A DNA stretch of 16,701 nucleotides from an uncultured Bacteroidales bacterium (GTDB lineage Bacteria > Bacteroidota > Bacteroidia > Bacteroidales > Paludibacteraceae), in the NCBI GenBank assembly GCA_937907165.1, contig CALCUH010000053.1, positions 1 to 16,701 of the forward strand. Direction: 5' to 3'. The notes beneath the pieces were generated by a model. The model had not been told where the DNA came from. It searched no databases and was given only the letters and a program-made list of their open reading frames with translations. Positions 13,634 through 16,701 of the stretch are shown here, one piece after another; within the stretch, counting starts at the first letter, position 1, and every line of letters starts with the position of its first letter. A program made the translations under genes and the position numbers.

Positions 13634-13798
13634 TTATTTGGGATTTTTAAATTCTTTGACTATCTTTGTAACGAGGTTCAAATCTAAATAGGCAGGCTCA
13701 GAGAAATTCATTCCCTGAATGTCTTTTACGAGATTTAGAACCTTTTTCTTTTTTACATAAAGAAGTTTATTACCCTGTGTTATCCAATTCAACCATTC
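13634..13798 (-). pseudogene. C16: 54-aa C-terminal tail of a putative toxin
   Basis: Open from repeat 17, it encodes EWLNWITQGNKLLYVKKKKV, then a segment with YLDLNLVTKIVKEF. It looks like the last helices and strand of a compact, basic nuclease-type domain, but I cannot name the family. The N-terminal part is missing. Confidence 0.6.
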
Positions 13799-13799
13799 T

Positions 13800-13834
13800 G
13801 TTTTAAAGATATATAATCACAATTATGTTAAATC
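13800..13834 (+). repeat. dif-like repeat 17, centre TCACAA
   Basis: Cuts the C16 toxin tail on its left and a plus-strand frame on its right. It opens C17 (370 bp). Confidence 0.9.
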
Positions 13835-13929
13835 GTAACAGGTTGTGGAAAATGACTGAATATGTAGAAAATTACAGAGAGGCTTTAAGTAATTTCTTTG
13901 AAATCTGTGATTATTATGAAGAAGAATAA
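13834..13929 (+). pseudogene. C17: 31-aa C-terminal tail on the plus strand
   Basis: Open from repeat 17: RNRLWKMTEYVENYREALSN, then FFEICDYYEEE and stop. The acidic end overlaps the start of the next frame by 14 bases, a coupling like that of toxin/immunity pairs but on the other strand. Confidence 0.5.
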
Positions 13930-14221
13930 AAATAAAAAAACCGATATGGAACAAACCATATCGGTTGAAATTTCTTTTGTAAAAAAAGACGTCATCCGTT
14001 CTTCGGACACCATCCGAAATGAACACGGGCATTTAATTTGTGCCTTCGATAGTCGCCCAAGGTATGGAACTCCACTCACACATGGGGATGACCATCTTTC
14101 GGGTACAAAGATAGATGATTTAAATGAGTTGAAGAAAAAAATAAATAGGAAAATTAAACAATGGGAGAATGCCGATACTATTTCTGTCAATGATTTAATG
14201 TTGTGTTTTAAAGATATATAA
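13916..14221 (+). pseudogene. C17: 5' part of an unknown gene ending in repeat 18
   Basis: From the ATG at 13916 the frame encodes 97 cassette residues, including HLICAFDSRPRYGTPLTHGD and ADTISVNDLML. Repeat 18 adds FKDI and a stop. The codon use looks genuine, but the gene is evidently cut at its 3' end. A perfect inverted repeat lies near its start (13940-13965), so translation may instead begin at a later ATG (13946, giving MEQTISVEIS). Function unknown. Confidence 0.5.
13931..13965 (-). terminator. Strong minus-strand terminator hairpin inside C17
   Basis: ACCGATATGG pairs perfectly with CCATATCGGT around a 6-base loop. On the minus strand the hairpin is followed by seven T, then ATTTTT. 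It sits inside the plus-strand frame, with no obvious minus-strand gene to terminate. Confidence 0.55.
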
Positions 14222-14239
14222 TCACAATTATGTTAAATC
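14205..14239 (+). repeat. dif-like repeat 18, centre TCACAA
   Basis: Supplies the stop of the C17 frame. It opens C18 (696 bp). Confidence 0.9.
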
Positions 14240-14252
14240 ACGATGGCTATAA

Positions 14253-14849
14253 CTAATAATTGGGTAACGTCACCTTCTCCGACTCTCCTAATAATCGACC
14301 ATTCTCCGTATACAACGAATGTAATCTGGTCATTTCCGAAATAAGCATCTCCTCCATACTATTCCATGTATACAATGGCGTCGCATCATATCTTGCGCAG
14401 TAATGGACCTTATTCGTCATTTTATCTATATATAATTTCGAGCCATCAAAATTATATCCACCAATAAAAAAACAACTATTCTTTGCGTTTTTTATCAAAC
14501 ACAGTTCATCGACATTGGGTGTCAGAATAGAAAACGGAAGTCGAGAAGCATCAACACCCCTAGCATAAGATTTCCTTAAACCATAAATAGAAAAAGTACC
14601 CCATTGCCATATCAGTCCATTAGAAACATGAGAGACAAATTCAGCATACTCTTCTGGAAGTTTTTGACCTAATTGCTCTTCCAAGCATTCTATATCAGAT
14701 GTTGACAAAGTCGTGTAAAACTCCACAAGCCACCAATTAGGAAGCAAATAATCGGGATGTCCCACCAATGTTGCTCCATTATCACACTTTTGAATACCAT
14801 ACTTTTCATACTTGTAAAAATACTCTTTAATTAACTCGTATTTTTCCAT
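14253..14849 (-). CDS. C18: SUKH (SMI1/KNR4) family immunity protein
   Basis: From the ATG at 14849 the product is 198 aa. Residues about 50-180 form a SUKH domain: LEEQLGQKLPEEYAEFVSHV, then NGLIWQWGTFSIYG and CFFIGGYNFDGSKLYIDK. SUKH proteins are cytoplasmic immunity proteins for many nuclease and other polymorphic toxins. An in-frame ATG at 14885 is rejected because the added residues (MMCCGIKVKIDI) do not fit. No toxin remnant is visible in this cassette, only a hairpin upstream, so it is an orphan immunity gene. Confidence 0.88.
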   Translation of the reverse strand: MEKYELIKEYFYKYEKYGIQKCDNGATLVGHPDYLLPNWWLVEFYTTLSTSDIECLEEQLGQKLPEEYAEFVSHVSNGLIWQWGTFSIYGLRKSYARGVDASRLPFSILTPNVDELCLIKNAKNSCFFIGGYNFDGSKLYIDKMTNKVHYCARYDATPLYTWNSMEEMLISEMTRLHSLYTENGRLLGESEKVTLPNY

Positions 14850-14900
14850 TATATCTATTTTTACCTTAATTCCGCAACACATCAAACAAAATATTTATTA

Positions 14901-14933
14901 AAAGTCTGAGCAACAAAAAGTTGCACAGACTTT
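14901..14933 (-). terminator. Hairpin upstream of the SUKH gene
   Basis: AAAGTCTGAGCAAC and GTTGCACAGACTTT pair at 13 of 14 positions around AAAAA. The minus-strand 3' side is TTTTAATAAATATTTT, so it could end transcription of a lost upstream gene. Confidence 0.45.
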
Positions 14934-14935
14934 GC

Positions 14936-14970
14936 GTTTTAAAGATATATAATCACAATTATGTTAAATC
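14936..14970 (+). repeat. dif-like repeat 19, centre TCACAA
   Basis: Last of the TCACAA run. It opens C19 (847 bp). Confidence 0.9.
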
Positions 14971-15021
14971 GGTTTTTTTATCGACAAACACTTAGATAAC
15001 TCCGATTATAAGTAAGAAAAT

Positions 15022-15783
15022 TTAATCATCCACAATTTTATACATTCCTTTCATATATTTAATCAAATATGTGGTATCACGACGGGAATATTTGTAATCT
15101 TCATCATCACTACTTAAGCCTTTACTGCTCCATTTTTCCTCAGAGACAATAATATCGTAATATCCGTTTGTCCTACTATCTGCAGTCTTGAATGTTCTTT
15201 TTTTACCAGAGCACTCCTCTTGTTCTGAGGAATAATTATCACAGGCATCGAAATCCATCGATTCAGACATAACAAGACGAATAGAATGAGGCGAAACTGC
15301 GATAAGATCAAAGTTCGTATCACAAAGATGATTCTCATAACATGAATTGCAACCAGAAACAAGATGTCCGAATGCCTTTGTCGTATCATTCAATATGAAA
15401 ACGGTATCCAGCCACTTCACGTTTGGAGAGTAAGACAACGCACTGGATGCGTCAATATTTAACGAATCTATTAGCAGAGATTTTCCTAATTCCTTTTTGT
15501 AAAGGGATAGAGTAACATTTGGCTCCTGTGTATCCGCACTTTCATCGATTTCATCGAATATGAAAAAAGTGTCTCCACAAATTAAAATTCTATCCTTTTC
15601 TTTGTATAATTTGGATAGAGACGACGGTACAATGTCGACGGAACTCTTTATAGAATCAGTGTCATTCTTAGCTGCAGATACGGAATCCATGTATCCAACA
15701 GTCGCATTGTTTTCTTGAGGATTATTTGCCACACAAGCAGACAAGCACAATAATACTAGAATATTATAAATGTATTTACTCAT
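15022..15783 (-). CDS. C19: lipoprotein, candidate immunity protein
   Basis: The 253-aa product has a lipoprotein signal with LCLSAC (C17), a serine/aspartate-rich linker to about residue 55, then a beta-rich domain (ILICGDTFFIFDEIDES, VKWLDTVFILNDTTKAFGHL) with a cysteine cluster GCNSCYENHLCD. Family not recognised. A -7 box TATATTTG lies about 25 bases upstream on the minus strand, and the sequence where -33 should be is repeat 20. The cassette edge thus cuts the promoter in two. Confidence 0.75.
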   Translation of the reverse strand: MSKYIYNILVLLCLSACVANNPQENNATVGYMDSVSAAKNDTDSIKSSVDIVPSSLSKLYKEKDRILICGDTFFIFDEIDESADTQEPNVTLSLYKKELGKSLLIDSLNIDASSALSYSPNVKWLDTVFILNDTTKAFGHLVSGCNSCYENHLCDTNFDLIAVSPHSIRLVMSESMDFDACDNYSSEQEECSGKKRTFKTADSRTNGYYDIIVSEEKWSSKGLSSDDEDYKYSRRDTTYLIKYMKGMYKIVDD

Positions 15784-15817
15784 ATTTGAACTGTTAAGAT
15801 GCTACAAATATAATTAA

Positions 15818-15852
15818 GTTTTAAAGATATATAATTTCAATTATGTTAAATC
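15818..15852 (+). repeat. dif-like repeat 20, centre TTTCAA
   Basis: Rightmost copy in the window, 77 bases from the end of cas2. It shares its centre with repeats 2, 4 and 5. Any further cassette boundary would lie beyond 16701. Confidence 0.9.
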
Positions 15853-15929
15853 CTGTAAGTTGTAATTGATTAGTAATCAGTAAATTTTAGCCTTTTTTTG
15901 TTAAAAAAATTCTACATTCTCTAGCGGAT

Positions 15930-16211
15930 TTAGCAAAAATTCTTCATTTTTTTTTTATGAGACAAGTGATGATACGAATATTCGTTTTGCTTGTCCCCTA
16001 CTAAAATAATACTTACTTTTGATTTGTCACATATTATTTTCTCTATCCTTTTCCTATGTTTGATGGAGTCTTCTAAATTTTGACAATATCGGACATATAA
16101 TTGTGAATAAATTGCTTTGAACCCATCGCTTTTGAGCTCTTTTTGAAATTTATTCCTTTCTTTTGTCCCTTTTTTGGTCCTTGAAAACTGCATGAATATA
16201 TACACCCACAT
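15930..16211 (-). CDS. cas2: Cas2-like protein, type II-like, probably inactive as nuclease
   Basis: The 93-aa product has the Cas2 ferredoxin-like pattern of type II systems: MWVYIF, FQKELKSDGFKAIYSQLYVR, CQNLEDSIKHRKRIEKII and a VSIILVGDKQ strand. In most Cas2 proteins the first strand ends in a conserved aspartate (FFDLP-type); here it reads FMQFSR, so the metal-binding aspartate is missing. The C-terminal tail is basic and not typical. It starts five bases after the cas1 stop, with AAGGAG in between, so the two formed an operon. Cas2 assists Cas1 in CRISPR spacer integration. Confidence 0.8.
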   Translation of the reverse strand: MWVYIFMQFSRTKKGTKERNKFQKELKSDGFKAIYSQLYVRYCQNLEDSIKHRKRIEKIICDKSKVSIILVGDKQNEYSYHHLSHKKKMKNFC

Positions 16212-16216
16212 ACTCC

Positions 16217-16672
16217 TTATTTTAACATTGGAAAATATACAAATTGACTTTCTCCTATACAGACTGAAGCAAATGAATGGATTGATTTATATATCTCTTC
16301 ATAATTAATATTCGTATAGAAAATTTCAACAAGATCTTTCTTGATCTCTTTGTTCAATTCCTTTTGCCCTTTTCTGACCATTTCGTAGATTATATTGTCT
16401 ATGTATGGACGGAAGGGTTCCATTAAATCATCTGTTAGTGGGAAATCATCAAAATAGTTCTTGTGGAATATGCCAACCATTGGCAATAACCCAGCATCCA
16501 TTATGGCTCTTGTTACAAACGTCCTCAAAACAGCATATCCATAATTCAGAAAGTTATTGGGGTAAGAAGCTAACCTGTCTCTAATAAAATCTTTGCCAAA
16601 CAGAAATTTCCAATTATTGGTGTCCGCTAAACTTTTTATGTGTTTAATTTTTTTTGCAAAAAAAATGATTTA
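16217..16672 (-). pseudogene. cas1: Cas1, C-terminal part only
   Basis: The frame gives about 134 residues of clear type II Cas1: WKFLFGKDFIRDRLASYPNN, FLNYGYAVLR, AIMDAGLLPMVGIFHKN, DDLMEPFRPYIDNIIYEM, and a usual end FASVCIGESQ...YFPML. The histidine (GIFHKN) and the acidic DDLMEP of the active site are present, but the N-terminal half and the first catalytic glutamate are absent. To the right of about 16619 the frame no longer resembles Cas1 and reaches a stop at 16670-16672. The break coincides with a sequence shared with C12, suggesting an insertion element. Cas9 is not in the window. Confidence 0.8.
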
Positions 16673-16701
16673 TATAATTAATAATACATAATAATCGCAT
16701 T
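16615..16701 (+). mobile_element. Putative insertion-sequence end interrupting cas1
   Basis: TATTGGTGTCCGCTAAAC (16615-16632) is the exact reverse complement of 11081-11098 in C12. It stands where cas1 homology ends, and AT-rich non-coding sequence follows to the edge of the window. No transposase is visible here, so the assignment rests on the shared 18-mer and the break. Confidence 0.5.

Larger units (their letters stand above)
5083..15852 (+). other. Cassette array bounded by 20 dif-like Xer sites
   Basis: Twenty direct copies of a 35-bp repeat delimit 19 cassettes of 209, 257, 798, 261, 450, 231, 160, 1227, 1254, 242, 174, 894, 220, 895, 660, 225, 370, 696 and 847 bp. Each repeat reads GTTTTA, then AAGATATATAA (XerC-like arm), then six central bases, then TTATGTTAAAT (identical to the XerD arm of E. 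coli dif), then C. Only centre positions 2 and 3 vary. Known parallels are pdif modules on Acinetobacter plasmids (genes bounded by XerC/XerD sites) and the recombinase-associated interbacterial-defence clusters of gut Bacteroidales. Cargo is fragments of toxin genes, probable immunity genes and small RNAs. No recombinase gene is in the window, so chromosomal XerC/XerD or a gene outside would have to act. Confidence 0.85.

Noticed and set aside
13823..14190. Minus-strand frames of 69 and 101 codons in C17
   Set aside because: Their composition is not protein-like (runs of phenylalanine from the lysine codons opposite), and the plus-strand frame explains the codon pattern better.
15114..15389. 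Second minus-strand frame inside the C19 lipoprotein gene
   Set aside because: It is fully contained in another frame of a lipoprotein gene that has a good signal peptide and start.
5083..15852. CRISPR array next to cas1-cas2
   Set aside because: The repeat length (35 bp) and the nearby cas genes are tempting, and the ends GTTTTAA/TTAAATC are partly inverted. However, the intervals are 160-1254 bp and hold gene pieces and RNAs, variation lies in the centre and not at a distal end, and the core matches dif.
5083..15852. Classical integron attC sites
   Set aside because: The repeat ends in GTTAAAT, which fits GTTRRRY, but there is no RYYYAAC box at the other end, no long imperfect palindrome and no IntI. 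The sites are near-identical, whereas attC sites vary.

Overview
The window is Bacteroidales chromosome (gut Bacteroides/Parabacteroides type). The evidence is an SdhB/FrdB of the Bacteroidetes quinol:fumarate reductase type, promoters of the form TTTG, 19 bases, TAnnTTTG, weak Shine-Dalgarno sequences, and a small META-domain lipoprotein. Bases 1-3550 are ordinary: frdB/sdhB with its terminator, a two-gene unit of unknown function, and the META lipoprotein. Bases 3550-5080 hold decayed genes and a hairpin-rich intergenic repeat.

From 5083 to 15852 the sequence changes character. A 35-bp repeat occurs 20 times, always in the same orientation. It separates 19 pieces of DNA ('cassettes' C1-C19, numbered left to right) of 160 to 1254 bp. 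By my reading all 20 copies are identical except at two adjacent central bases. The right half is TTATGTTAAAT, the exact XerD-binding arm of E. coli dif. It is preceded by a 6-base centre (TTACAA, TTTCAA or TCACAA) and an arm ending in ATAA. I therefore read the repeats as dif/pdif-like Xer recombination sites bounding mobile cassettes, not as CRISPR repeats. No recombinase is encoded in the window.

The cargo is of two kinds. (1) Larger cassettes carry small secreted, lipoprotein, membrane, ankyrin or SUKH proteins. Several are preceded by the 3' stump of another gene whose stop codon touches or overlaps their start. One stump is a GH-E/HNH nuclease tail and another is a GH19-type hydrolase tail with a nonsense codon. 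This is the arrangement of polymorphic-toxin tips and their immunity genes, with the toxin truncated and the immunity gene kept. It resembles the orphan-immunity (acquired interbacterial defence, rAID-like) clusters known from gut Bacteroidales. (2) Eight short cassettes (160-261 bp: C1, C2, C4, C6, C7, C10, C11, C13) contain no complete protein gene. Each instead has a Bacteroidetes promoter and a structured small RNA ending in a terminator or hairpin. In most, the RNA is convergent with the clipped tail of a protein gene; at least five of those tails look related.

Cassette ends cut genes and promoters at arbitrary points, and the repeat often supplies the stop codon. To the right of the last repeat lie a type II-like cas2 without the usual catalytic aspartate and the C-terminal part of cas1. 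The cas1 frame breaks at a sequence also found in C12, which suggests an insertion-sequence end. No CRISPR array is present.
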